Assembly (NCBI GenBank): GCA_002914845.1
Contig: JXTC01000695.1
Coordinates: forward strand, 48,885-112,884
Length of the DNA stretch: 64,000 nucleotides
Source of the DNA: Trema orientale
Taxonomy: Eukaryota > Streptophyta > Magnoliopsida > Rosales > Cannabaceae
Direction of reading: 5' to 3'
Both the position numbers and the translations under genes were made by a program. Below, piece by piece: positions 1 to 10,616 of the stretch. Each line of letters opens with the position of its first letter. Position 1 is the stretch's first letter. The notes under the pieces are model-generated. The model was not told the origin of the DNA and made no database searches. It was given only the letters and a program-made list of their open reading frames with translations.

Positions 1-125
1 TTTAACTCTGTTTTTAAAAACTGTTCTCAGAGAACAATGCCAAACACCCTTACTTGTTCTCAGAAAACAGTTTTCTGTTTTTAAAAACAAAAAACTGTTT
101 TTTAGTTATGATGCCAAACAGCCCC
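1..125. repeat. Edge of a dispersed element, partial
   Basis: The window opens in poly(T)/poly(A)-rich sequence with two copies of a TGTTCTCAGA-like motif (near 22 and 54) and two copies of TGCCAAACA (near 38 and 111). TGCCAAACA next to a CCCT end is common at the ends of plant MITEs. The other end lies outside the window, so neither family nor boundaries can be fixed. Confidence 0.3.
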
Positions 126-1309
126 TAAGTAGCTCTTCGCATTGTTAGTTGGATTAATTATGTTTAGTTGCTAAAGACCTTTTGACATCTTTTATTTTAA
201 AATGCTGTCTGATTCACTTAAATAGTGATAAACTAGAAGTAATTACTCTTAAAAAAAGTTATAAAATAACTATTAAATTAAGGGCTTTTTTTTTTTTTTT
301 TAATTTGTCAATGTTTAAGTTGATGAGACAATAAATGAAAAGACATTTTGGGACAACAAATCTTGATCCCCACTGTAGGACACACAATTGGATTGGACCA
401 AAGATTTGATTTCGAAAATAAATCAAGTTAGATGGCAAATTATGCAATGGGAGTATGTTAAACGTGGGTAACGATACCTAACCTTGACCACCATATCTAT
501 CCGTAGTGTCTCTATTGTAATAGGTCCCACTATAGACATTCATATAAATAAATATATACTGATCACCCATCAAAAACACACAACTGAGTTTCCCACGTCC
601 AAAAGAACAAAGCAGCACAATTCTTATTATCAGATTAGTTATTATTAAAAATATAAATGAAAACGAAATACTATGGGATACTTTAAGGTGAAGTTTGGTT
701 AATCGTAACGGACATTGGAATGTAATTGTCATTTCTTAAATGGGCTCATTCAATTGTTTGGTAAAGTTCATAAATATTTGTTTTTAAAACTATATTTCTA
801 TAAATACTTGTTTTTTATTTTTATTTTATAAATATCTTTTTTATACCTGTTTTTGGAGAAATATAGACCATCATTGTTTTACACATGAAAGTTATACCAC
901 GGTATGCATTTCATGCATTAAATGTATACCATGGTCTACATTTCATAAATAAAAGTTATACTAAAAATTGGCACATATTTTAAAATGTATACCATAGATC
1001 AAATTTATAATGAAAAATGTAAATCATGGTAAACATTTACATTTTAAATGTCTATCATTCATATTTTACACATAAAATGTGTACCTCATGGATAAAATTT
1101 ACATTGTAAATGTGAACCACTCATATTTTGCATATGAAATGCGGACCATAAAAACGGATATTTTTGAAAGAAAAATTAAAACATGTATTTATAAAAATAA
1201 GTTATAAAATCGAGTCCTAGGCGTAAATTTTTCTTGGTTTTAAATTTCTAAAAGCGTATTACAATTGTAATGAGAATTCACATAAACATTGAAATGTCTT
1301 TCATAAATT
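126..1309. other. AT-rich intergenic DNA, no gene seen
   Basis: No coding pattern is visible. Between about 885 and 1150 there are degenerate copies of a short unit built on GTATACCATGGT and CATTTCAT/ACATTTACA, repeated roughly every 40-60 bp on both strands, so this stretch may be a decayed internal-repeat element. The short ORFs here are AT-rich and lack any recognisable motif. Confidence 0.5.
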
Positions 1310-1312
1310 AAA

Positions 1313-1755
1313 GAGAAAATTTGATTTTTTTATGGAAATTTTTCAAAAAATTTGAAAAATCTCGGAATTTGAAATTGTTCTGAAAAATTCTGGATTTAAT
1401 TATAAAAACACCACTTTTAAAAGTATTTAAAAAAAATACCACTTTTTATTAATTGATGAGATACTTAAGGTAGCTAGTTGAGTTACCTGAGGTTACTCAA
1501 TCAGTTGCTTCAAGTAACTAGATTGGTTACCCTAAGTAACCTAACTGGTTACTTCGAGTACCATTAAAAAATACCAATTTTGAAGAAAAATTATATTTTT
1601 CTAAATATTTTTTGAAAATATTATTTTTCTAATAAAACATTTAAAAAGTGATATTTTTCTAAATCAATCCGGAATTTTTCAAAAAAATCAGCCCATCCTG
1701 AATTTTTCAATTTTTGATACGTTGGGCCTGGAATTTTGTAAGAAGCCCTAAATTA
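1313..1755 (+). repeat. Dispersed AT-rich repeat, copy A
   Basis: This block runs from AAAATTTGATTTTTTTATGG to the GGCCTGGAATTTTGTAAGAAGCC end. A second copy in the same orientation is at 59488-59796. Shared landmarks are ATACCACTTTT, CCATTAAAAAATAC and the closing GAATTTT-TAAGAAGCC. Copy A carries extra sequence at about 1465-1560 made of short GGTTAC/AGTAAC units that is absent from copy B. Family unknown; no coding capacity. Confidence 0.6.
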
Positions 1756-1906
1756 AACCACATGAAAGCCCATTACATTACAGCTCAATTTTCATTGTAC
1801 ATTAATTACTTTCTCCTTAGTATTTCTATACACGACATCTATCAGCCAGGGTCGTTTTCATCATGGTTGAAGGAAGCAAAGCATCTCACCTAGCTGTCTT
1901 GCCATC

Positions 1907-2694
1907 TATTGTTATATGTGAACATGTGTGAACAATTGTGAATATATCTGTGTGAATACATGTGAACATATATGTGAAGATATATGAACATATATGTGTG
2001 AAGATATGTAAACATATGTGAACATATATATGTGAACACATGTGAAAACCTAGATGGTGGACAAACCATATTCAAACCACTTGGAGGTTGGTGAAGAATA
2101 GGTGAGCCTTGCCTATACATAGAAGCTTTATTTCGTCATTCTCCTCATCCCCAGCAAGAGAGAAAATTCCAAGAAAGGTGTCTCGTGGGGAGATCCCAAA
2201 GGAATTCGATGGCAAGAGATAAAAAGTCTCAGTAAGGGTGTCTCGTGGGGATCAAGAAAGATATCCCAAAATATGTAGTAACATGTCAAGTATTTCCCTC
2301 TTCTGGAAAAATTTCTGTTCTATTTTCTTTGTGTGCTTTTCCTTTTAAGGATTAGAGAGGTGAGTTCTCCTGTTTTCTTATATAAGAAAGATAGTTGTTC
2401 AAAGAGATCAGAAAGATGAGAGTAAAAGAACACTTGTAACAGAATACTTGGGTATATTTGGGATTAGGGTTGTAAGTGAGTGTTTGTAAATACTGTGCAA
2501 ATTTTCTCCCTATAGTGAAAGATCTGCAGCAGTCCGTGGACGTAGCCAAGTTGCACGAATCACATAAATTTGTGTATCTTATCAATTCCTGTATTTATTT
2601 TCGAAGATTATAGTTCATATGCATGACACTATTCATGTATATGATACTATTCACTTAAACAGTAAGTCAGTGGAAATGTGATTTTTCCCTAACA
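1907..2694 (+). repeat. 5' LTR of the non-autonomous element
   Basis: It starts in a GTGAACATATATGTG-rich stretch (about 1911-2045) and ends with GATTTTTCCCTAACA. It is about 100 bp longer than its partner because GGTGTCTCGTGGGGA and its flank are tandemly duplicated (about 2177-2255). The tail also has a duplicated ATGAC/TACTATTCA motif (2623-2654). Homology to the 3' LTR is clearest over 2055-2160 and 2340-2694. Confidence 0.75.
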
Positions 2695-2696
2695 AC

Positions 2697-2709
2697 TGGT
2701 ATCAAAACG
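2697..2709 (+). other. Primer binding site (tRNA-iMet type)
   Basis: TGGTATCAAAACG begins 2 bases after the 5' LTR. The plant initiator-methionine primer site is TGGTATCAGAGC; nine of the first twelve positions agree, with changes in the second half. Its place directly after the CCCTAACA terminus supports reading the repeat as an LTR. Confidence 0.65.
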
Positions 2710-3100
2710 CCAGGTTGTGGTCAATTCTTCGGCATACTAGAGCTTAGTAGTAGTCTAAGAAGTTCTGTGTAAGGAAGTTCTGTTCAAGTGGAAGTATTTG
2801 AACCCTCCAAGGAACTTTCTTAGTAGGTTTCTCAAGCGAGAAAGTGCAAAGCGATATATTAAGATTCAAGTATTCAACCCCTTTTAGAGTTTTGGTGGTG
2901 ATTGTTTGTCAGTTTCTTGCAAGGTTACTATTCATATAAATAGTGAAATTCATGAATAGTGAAATTTTGTCGCCTGTACGGATTCATCGATAATGGTGTT
3001 CTAATACACGGTGGTTTACAGGAATAGTCAGAAACAATCCTGAGCAAGCTAAATTCGAGTATGAGCGATAACTACAGGTGAAGGGTAGAAAGTTTTTTGA

Positions 3101-3250
3101 ATGAGCAAAGATTCTGAGAAATCCAATATAAGCAATGAAGACAAAGATGATCTGGATGCGAGAGCTGCAAGTGATCATCCATGTGACTTGAATGATATTG
3201 TTTCTGAATTAGAAAAAAATGTAATCTTCTATAGGTGTGGACAATCTTAG
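3101..3250 (+). CDS. 49-residue ORF inside the non-autonomous LTR element
   Basis: An ATG at 3101 opens a 49-codon frame ending TAG at 3250. The product is very acidic and polar at its start (MSKDSEKSNISNEDKDDLDA) and then contains a short leucine-bearing stretch ending YRCGQS. I recognise no domain. It is the only translated stretch in the internal region with protein-like composition and could be the remnant of a gag start. It is equally possible that it is not translated. Confidence 0.3.
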   Translation: MSKDSEKSNISNEDKDDLDARAASDHPCDLNDIVSELEKNVIFYRCGQS

Positions 3251-3687
3251 CACCTAAAAGAAATTGTCAAAATTCAAAAAAGTGGAGCAGGTTCAGCTAA
3301 AAGCTCCAAGACTGATGATGTTGCTAATCCTTATGGCATGCCACTAAAGTTGTCATAAAAGAAGATGTGATAGTAATGGATTCAAGATTCATAAATTTGC
3401 ACATAGGTGTTGATTTGGCTTTAATGCAAGGTGTGTAGTGAATAATGTCGATGGTTGAGGGACTTCCGAAAAAGCCAAACGTAGGAATCAGTACCATAGT
3501 TATCAACAAGATTCTTTAGACTTAAGCAGAGATGAAATTCTTAGAATTCGTCAATTCAAAGTGGTGTACTCATATGGTGGAGTATAATTATCAATAAAGA
3601 CAATGATAGTGATGTAACCTATGAAATGAGTGACTGCATTGATCGAGTATGAATACGTGATTGAAATCAAGTCTTCACGTGGAAAAT

Positions 3688-4375
3688 TGTGGTTATATGT
3701 GAATATATGTAAATAAATATAAATATATCTGTGCGAACATATATGTGAATATATATATATATATATGAATACACATGAACGTATGTGTGAAGATATATGA
3801 ATATATACATATGTGAATACCTAAATGGTGGGCGAACTGTGTTCAAACTGCTTGAAGGTTGGTGAAGGATTGATGAGCCTTGCCTAAAAATAGAGGCTTC
3901 ATTTCTTCATTCTCTTCATCCCCCCAGCAAGAGAGAAAATCCCAGTAAGGGTGTTTTGTGGGGATCAAGAAAGGTATCCCAGATTACATAGTAGTATGTC
4001 AAGTATTTTTCTCCTCTGGGAAAATTCCTGTTTTATTCTCTTTGTGTATTTTTCCTTTCAAGAATTAGAGAGGTGAGAGTTCTCTTGTTTTTCTTGTGTT
4101 GAAAGGATGGTTGTTCAAAGAGATCGGAAAGGTGTGAGTGAGAGAATAGTTGTAAGAGAATGCTTTAGTGTATTTGGGATTAGGATTGTGAGTGAGTGTT
4201 TGTAAATATTGTATAAATTTTCTCCCTATGGTGGAAGATCTGCAGCAATTCCTGGACATAGCCAAGTTAGATAAACCACATAAATTTGTGTGTCTTGTTG
4301 ATTTTTGTATTTATTTTTTACATAGTACTATTTACTTATACAGTAAGTCAGTGGGAAGGTGATTTTTCCCTAACA
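3688..4375 (+). repeat. 3' LTR of the non-autonomous element
   Basis: It matches the 5' LTR from GGTTATATGTGAATATATG to CCCTAACA. It lacks the duplicated GTGTCTCGTGGGG block and one copy of the ACTATTCA motif. A (TA)n tract at about 3748-3767 is private to this copy. The target duplication CCATC follows at 4376-4380. Confidence 0.75.
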
Positions 4376-4539
4376 CCATCTTCATCGTGCTTCTTCGCGG
4401 TTATTTTATCACCAAAAGCAGACTCAATTGTTGGAAAATAGCTCCATTACCTATTTCTAATAGATTATTTATTGGTTTCTTGATTTTTTTTTTTTCTTTT
4501 TCAGGTTTATATAATCAATTCTTATTTTTTCTTTTTGTT

Positions 4540-6596
4540 TTAGTTACAAAAATTGTACATTGTTAAGGGAGAGGATGCATGTTTATTCTTGATTTTATTT
4601 TTTTTTTCTGAAGAATTATATTACCTAAAATTATTACTAAACCATCAAAAAGATGCGACAAGCTTTGAATCTATACGAACTATTAATGGCATAACATATT
4701 CAACAAATCAGGCAGCATACAATGTGTTAGGTTTATTAAGAGATGATAAGGAATAGAACGAATCAATATTAGAAGCCTCATTCTGGTCAATATCACATCA
4801 ATTACGATAATTATTTACTATAATTTTATTATTTTGTAACGTAAATAATCCAACAACATTACTTTAAAATCATTGGAAGCTTATAACAGAAGATATTTTA
4901 CACAGAATTAAAACTGTATTTAATAATCCAAACTTTCAAATTCTAGAAAAAGAATTGTATAATTATGTATTATATGAATTAGAAAAACAACTAAACTTAA
5001 ATTCATCAACTCTAATAAATTTTAGTCTACCTTTACCAACATGAACATTAATTAATGATCTAAACAGTAAACTTTTGCGAGAAGAATTATACTTTGACAC
5101 TAATAAATTAAAAGAAAAAAATATCATTTTAGAAAAAAATTTGAATAATGAACAACGCTATATTTATAACCAAATTATAGAGTCGTTAAATAATAAAAAA
5201 CAAAATTTATTCTTTATTTATGGATATGGAGGTACTGAAAAAACCTACTTATGGAACACAATTATTACAAAAATCAAATCAAATAACAAGATTATTTTAT
5301 TTGTTGCATCATCTGGAATAGCCTCATTATTATTACCTAAAGGTAGAACTGCAAATTAAAAATTTTGAGTATCTTTATTAACAGATAAATTTTCCACTTG
5401 CTATATCAAAAAAGGAACTCAAATAACAAAACTAATCGAAAAAAACATCATTAATATTATGGGACGAAGCACCAATGAATAATAAATATTGTTTTAAAGC
5501 TTTAGACAAAACACTATAAGATCTAAAAAATAATTTTATCCAATCTTTTGGTAGAATAACAATTATATTAGGCGGTGACTTTCGACAAATTTTATCAGTT
5601 ATTCCTACTGGAACAAAAGAAGATATAATAAATGCAAGTATAAATAATTCTTATTTATGGCCACATTTTAAATTATTATTTCTAACAAAAAATATGAAAT
5701 TAAAAAATCCAAATACTACAAAACAAGAAAAAAAAAACTTTAGAATTCTCAAAATGGATATTAAATGTTAGAAACAATACCACAGAAGGAATAAAGATCT
5801 TGAAAATAAAGATATAACTTGGATCAAAATACTAAAAAAATACATAATACAATACGAATTCAATCCAATTGAAAATGTTTCAAAATTTATAAAAAGATGA
5901 CTTTGAAAAAAACTTTGATAATATTGACTATGTGTGACATAGAGCAATAATAATTCCAAAGAATCAAATAGCTGATGATATAAATAAATATATATTATCT
6001 TTAATACCTAACAAATCAAAAACTTATTATAGTTATGATACAATAATAGCTTCAACCGAAAATATTGATGAACTTAATCTTTTATATCCGCAAGAATTTT
6101 TGCATATTTTAAATTTTAACGGCATACCATTACATGAATTAAATCTTAAAATCGGAACTCCTATAATGTTATTACAAAATTTAAATCAATATATGAGATT
6201 ATGTAACGGAACAAGACTTATTATAACATAACTAACAAATAAAATTATAGAACGTCAAATTATAAATTCAAATAATGAAAATGAAAAAGCATACATTCCA
6301 AGAATAGAAATGATTATAAATGAATCCAAATAGCCATTCAGCTTAAAAAGATGACAATTTTCTGTAAAAATCTGTTACCAGTGATAATAAATAAAAGTCA
6401 AGGACAATTACTACATAAAGTAGGTATTTACTTAGAAAATAAAATCTTCACACATGGACAATTGTACGTAGCTTTGTCATGAGTAACAAGTCCTAAAGGA
6501 TTATATATATTAATATTTAAATCCATCAATAAATATCTAACTCATGTTAAGAACGTAGTTTATAAAGAAATTTTACACAGTATTATGTAAGTATAA
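4540..6596 (+). pseudogene. Helitron PIF1-like helicase, broken
   Basis: Helitron helicase sequence can be followed across three frames. In order: LKLLLNHQKDATSFESIRTI and a FWSISHQLR-like block (about 4610-4810); [11 protein letters not shown] before the Walker A loop [11 protein letters not shown] (about 5220-5255); a DEAP Walker B (about 5463-5475); GGDFRQILSVIP (about 5571-5605); a C-terminal NGTRLIIT (about 6196-6228); and NKSQGQ...VGIYL...HGQLYVALS (about 6390-6480). Walker A carries Glu where helicases have the second Gly of GTGKT, and there are many stops (for example at 4756, 5357 and 6230), so no active enzyme is made. A T-rich insertion at about 4580-4610 interrupts the N-terminal part. 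In intact Helitrons this domain unwinds DNA for rolling-circle transposition. Confidence 0.85.
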
Positions 6597-6763
6597 AAAT
6601 TATATTATTAATAAAAAATTATTAAAATATTATTTTAATATCAATTTATATACATATATATACTTATACATATATTTATAAATTTTTTACATATGAACTT
6701 TTTAAATATTATTAATATAATTTGCGTTTCATGAAAATTTTTTATTTTGCAGTTGAAAAAAAA

Positions 6764-9030
6764 ATGGCTGCACCTATACGAACTCTCAAACTAAATGAAG
6801 TTTATGGAGCACTTGAAGCTCGCATTAGCAGACTCTGGTACAACAACGATTATACTATATGACGTTTAATAAGCCTAGATTGTGTTCTGGTCGATCATGA
6901 GGCAAGAAAATAACATTGAATTATCCTGTACCATACTTTATTATAATTCAATATAACATATACACATATATATATCTCAATATTTAACTTTATAATATAC
7001 CATATAATAATTAAATACTCTTTTATAAAATACAGCATGAAGCAATCCACTGAACGATTAAAGCACGAGATACATATTACATTTCAGAACGAATAGCTGA
7101 AGGAGAAGTTTACCGAATTAGTAACTTCAATATAGCTCCAAACAAACCCAGATACAAAATCGTTCTACATACTGCAATGTTATAATTTGCCAGAGCAACA
7201 TCTTCTACTCCAATAACAACTTCAGCAATAAATATTTCGATACATAAATTTTATTTTATCACTTTAATCAACTACCATCAAGAACAGATGTTTATGATAT
7301 TTTATCAGGTACTATTAATTATAATATTATTTCTTATTAATATCTGTTGATCACTATTTAAATTTTCTAATATTAGTTTATTTATTTTTATATCAGATAT
7401 TATAGGAATGTTGATAGAGATACAAGACCTAGAAAAAACAAATGTTAAAGAAAAAATGACACCGCGACGAACATTAATGATACAAAATATCAGGTAATTA
7501 ACTCATTTACAATTAGAATTCACATCTTCAAAAAATATTTTATTCTTTATTTTGATTATACTTTAACATTTAATTTTTTAATTATAGGAGCGAAAAATTA
7601 CAAATTACTTTATGAGAGAAATGGCAAAAACATTTACTACAGATATTATAAAAACTATAGACGAAGCAATTATAACTATTTTTACATCTATGACAATAAA
7701 ACAATATCTAGGTAACAAATAATTATATTTTATCTTTACATATAAAAATACTTACATATTTTAATTATATACAAATTAACATAAATTTTTACATCAAATA
7801 GGAAATATATACGTTGTAAGTACAGGTACAACAACATGCTTATTATAGACATACCAAAAACTAATGCATTAAAAATAAGGTAATAATTACTTTTTATACT
7901 TTCTAAAATTAAAATAAAAATATATCCTACTTTATTAATTCTTATAAATATTTATTTTCTCTCTTTTTTTGAATCTATTATTTAGATTGCAGCACACAAT
8001 GCAGCACATTGAATTTCTCCCAGCTCTTATTCCAAGAAAGACACAACCACCAGAGCAATGAAAATTACTGACAAAAAAACAATTGCAGGACTAAATGAGC
8101 TAGACCAATTGATTCAACAAGTTAGTAAAAATATAAGAATATTGATAAAAATATTATTATATGCTATAATTTATACTGACAATTTTTTTTAATCTTTAGG
8201 AATTTAAATTTACAGTGAAAGCAACAATATTTAAGTTCGAAACCCATCAAGGTTGATATTACAATTCCTGCCATCAATGTTCCAGATAAGTTCGTGAAGC
8301 AGGAACTAGATGGTAGTGCGACACACACGGTCACCTTACATCAGCCCCAACTCCATGGTATTAAAGATAATCTAATAATTTAAATTAGTATATTCTTAGT
8401 TAATTCACGACAAAAAATTACAGTTTATATTACTAATAATTCACTTAAATATCTCTATTTTTCTTTTTCTGATACAAAATCTTTACTTGACATTATTATT
8501 TTAACAAGTACAAATTAAATACCAGGATTCAAGATAAAACAGGATTTACAGTCATAAAAATATTTGAAAAAGCAACTCAAATGCTGATTAAAAACTATGC
8601 TCAATATTAATAATAGAACAGAGCTACACTGATCCAACAATATTACCACCAATAATTGAATAATTATGCAGATAAACAAAAGTATTCCAAATTTATTTCA
8701 GAACTAGATGAGCTTTAATTGACAGAATCGTGTCAAAAATATTTGATGATGATGAATCCACAATATTATCTCTGCCACCACCAGCAGACATCCCAGAAAC
8801 AGAAGCAATACTAGCCATTCCACTAGATCCAAAAATACATCCAAAAAAAATTGCAAAAATGTAAAAAAAATTACTATCAATTTATACTTAATTTAACAAA
8901 ATATAAAACATATTGTCCACTACTTAACTAATAATACATATCTTTTTTTTTTTTTTTTGGTATTTCAGATCAGAAACAACATCAACGGAAGTATCAAGAA
9001 AACAAAAATTAATCAAGAATTTAATGTATA
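6764..9030 (+). pseudogene. RPA1-like OB-fold protein of the Helitron, broken
   Basis: An ATG at 6764 starts MAAPIRTLKLNEVYGALEAR followed by ISRLW and, after a stop, ISLDCVLVDHE. This has the look of the first OB fold of replication protein A 70 kDa subunits carried by plant Helitrons. Further exon-like blocks separated by AT-rich intron-like DNA follow: RISERIAEGEVYRISNF (about 7084), a IIGMLIEIQDLEK block (about 7398), NYFMREMAKTF (about 7600), and a late acidic/proline-rich block ending near 8862. Stops interrupt most blocks. RPA-like proteins bind single-stranded DNA; this copy cannot be functional as it stands. Confidence 0.65.
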
Positions 9031-9331
9031 AATACCTTATATTTTAACAACAAAAAATTGATTACTTTTCTCTTTAAAAAAACTTATAATTTTATTTTAT
9101 TTTCTTTCTTAAACTAATTCGTTTTTTTTTCCTTAATTACAGTGAATAAGAACAACAAAAGAAAGGGAAGCAAAAATTATAAAATGAATTATCGACTTAT
9201 TCTAATATAAAAATATTTTTTAATATTCTAAACAGTATGTAATCATATTTTAGACAAACATCGTATTATTGTAAAAACTTATCACCTATTGTAAATAATG
9301 TAATAAATAATTTATATATAATCACATATAT

Positions 9332-9374
9332 AACTCGCGGCAAAAACGCGAGTTACCACACTCGTTTTTACTAA
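9332..9374 (+). repeat. Helitron 3' terminal hairpin and CTRR end
   Basis: A perfect 8-bp stem, AACTCGCG (9332-9339) pairing with CGCGAGTT (9347-9354), encloses a 7-base loop. Sixteen bases later comes CTAA (9371-9374) followed directly by T at 9375. Helitrons end with a GC-rich hairpin a short distance before CTRR and insert between A and T, so the geometry fits. The GC-rich stem stands out in otherwise AT-rich DNA. Confidence 0.75.
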
Positions 9375-10434
9375 TATGTGATTTTAAGCACTATTAGTGT
9401 CTCATATTATTGTTCTAATTATAATTTCACAGTAATAATCTAATATCTCATGAGGCGTTGGACCAACTTCAAAAAATATGATACTAGTATACTAAGTGTA
9501 AACCAAGAATATATATCCCAGCAAACAGGGAAAAAAAAGAAAAAAAAAACCAAGAATATCTATAGAGTTGCAACGAAGAAAAAGTCAAACTCATAATGAC
9601 TGTTGTTGGCAGGGGAAAGAAGAGAACACAAGGATTTGGAATAAAATGATATTCACCGAGGGCTTTCAAAGTCATCTATCAGATTCACGACAACTAATTA
9701 GTTGGGCACATATGAATTCGTCACCTATTTAAGTTCGAGTACTCAAGAGCATTTACATTGCACCTAAGTAACAAAATGTAAATAAAAATTGACATTGAAT
9801 CAAAACCTGATGAACCTAGTTTTCTCAAATGTTCCCCAGGACAAATTGCAATTCATTAACACAAAATGTGGCCTACAATAAACCAAAATCAAAGAAGAGA
9901 ATCTTCAAAAAACTACCACATACAATAAAGTGAGAATCGGACAATGAGTGTGCTAATTAAACAAGACTTACAAGAAGAACCTGGACTATAAGAACTTTTG
10001 TTTTTAAAAATACAAACTGCCACCAAGTAATATTAATTTTCAAAAGTTTCCTTTCCCAAAAAAAAAATAATAATAATAATAATAATAATAATAATCTTAA
10101 AAAATTGTCGGTGTTCCTCTCCAACGACTACAACCATGTATACGAAACATTGCAGCATAAGGGAGTTGTGCATCACACACCAGAGTACGTCAATTTCTAC
10201 AATTTCTAATAAATTTAAACGACTAATTAAATGGGATAGTAATTTCACACATCTACGAAGTGTTCCCCTGAAAGTCGAATCGAAATTTGCTCCTCTTGTT
10301 GCTTGTTGAAACTTTAAATAATAGGACTAAGATATCTGATCTCCATTAAAACTAGGGAAGAAAGCACCGATCAGTAAATACTCGATTCATGGAAAACTTT
10401 CTTTTCATTGTCTCTTTCAGTTATCAACTTTGAC
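9375..10434. other. Intergenic DNA with an (AAT)n microsatellite
   Basis: No gene is seen. A trinucleotide run of about ten AAT units lies at 10066-10095; its minus-strand translation is a poly-isoleucine artefact. The part nearest 10434 probably includes the distal 3' flank of the minus-strand ankyrin gene. Confidence 0.6.
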
Positions 10435-10435
10435 A

Positions 10436-10536
10436 CTTTGAACACAAGTTGGACGGTCCTTATATTCCTTTCTCCAGGTTTCAAACTTTGAACACAAGTT
10501 GGATGGTCCTTATATCCTTTCTCCAGGTTTCAAAAC
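10436..10536. repeat. 50-bp tandem duplication in the ankyrin gene 3' flank
   Basis: The unit starting CTTTGAACACAAGTTGGA (10436) is repeated with period 50 (second copy from 10486). The copies differ by a C/T change and one base of length. It lies 80-180 bp downstream of the ankyrin-gene stop, probably inside its 3' UTR. Confidence 0.75.
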
Positions 10537-10616
10537 ATGAGATTCTACACAAAAATATAATGCTTCATCAAAGAACCCTTCAGTGCCTAGAATCTCAAAT
10601 TCAACTACTTCAAGTG

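Larger units (their letters stand above)
1907..4375 (+). mobile_element. Non-autonomous LTR retrotransposon (about 2.5 kb)
   Basis: Two related direct repeats (1907-2694 and about 3688-4375) flank a 1-kb internal region. The 5' LTR ends CCCTAACA and is followed within 2 bases by a primer site matching initiator tRNA-Met. The 3' LTR also ends CCCTAACA. The pentamer CCATC occurs at 1902-1906 and again at 4376-4380, as expected for a 5-bp target duplication. The internal region has no protease, RT or integrase, so this would be a TRIM/LARD-like element mobilised in trans. The LTRs have diverged by many substitutions and indels, so the insertion is old. The 5' terminal dinucleotide is uncertain: the duplication implies TA at 1907, while a canonical TG lies at 1910. 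Confidence 0.8.
4540..9374 (+). mobile_element. Decayed Helitron, 3' two thirds
   Basis: A PIF1-type helicase pseudogene, an RPA-like pseudogene and a Helitron-type 3' terminus follow one another on the plus strand, the usual order in plant Helitrons. The Rep (HUH nuclease) half of RepHel is not visible upstream: the readable helicase sequence begins near 4540, about 160 bp past the LTR element. Stops and frameshifts are scattered throughout, so the element is not autonomous. The true 5' end (TC) is not identifiable. Confidence 0.8.

Noticed and set aside
1890..2120. 76-codon minus-strand ORF rich in Tyr, His, Met and Thr
   Set aside because: Translation of the GTGAACATAT-type low-complexity start of the LTR.
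10033..10248. 71-codon minus-strand ORF with poly-Ile
   Set aside because: Created by the (AAT)n microsatellite.
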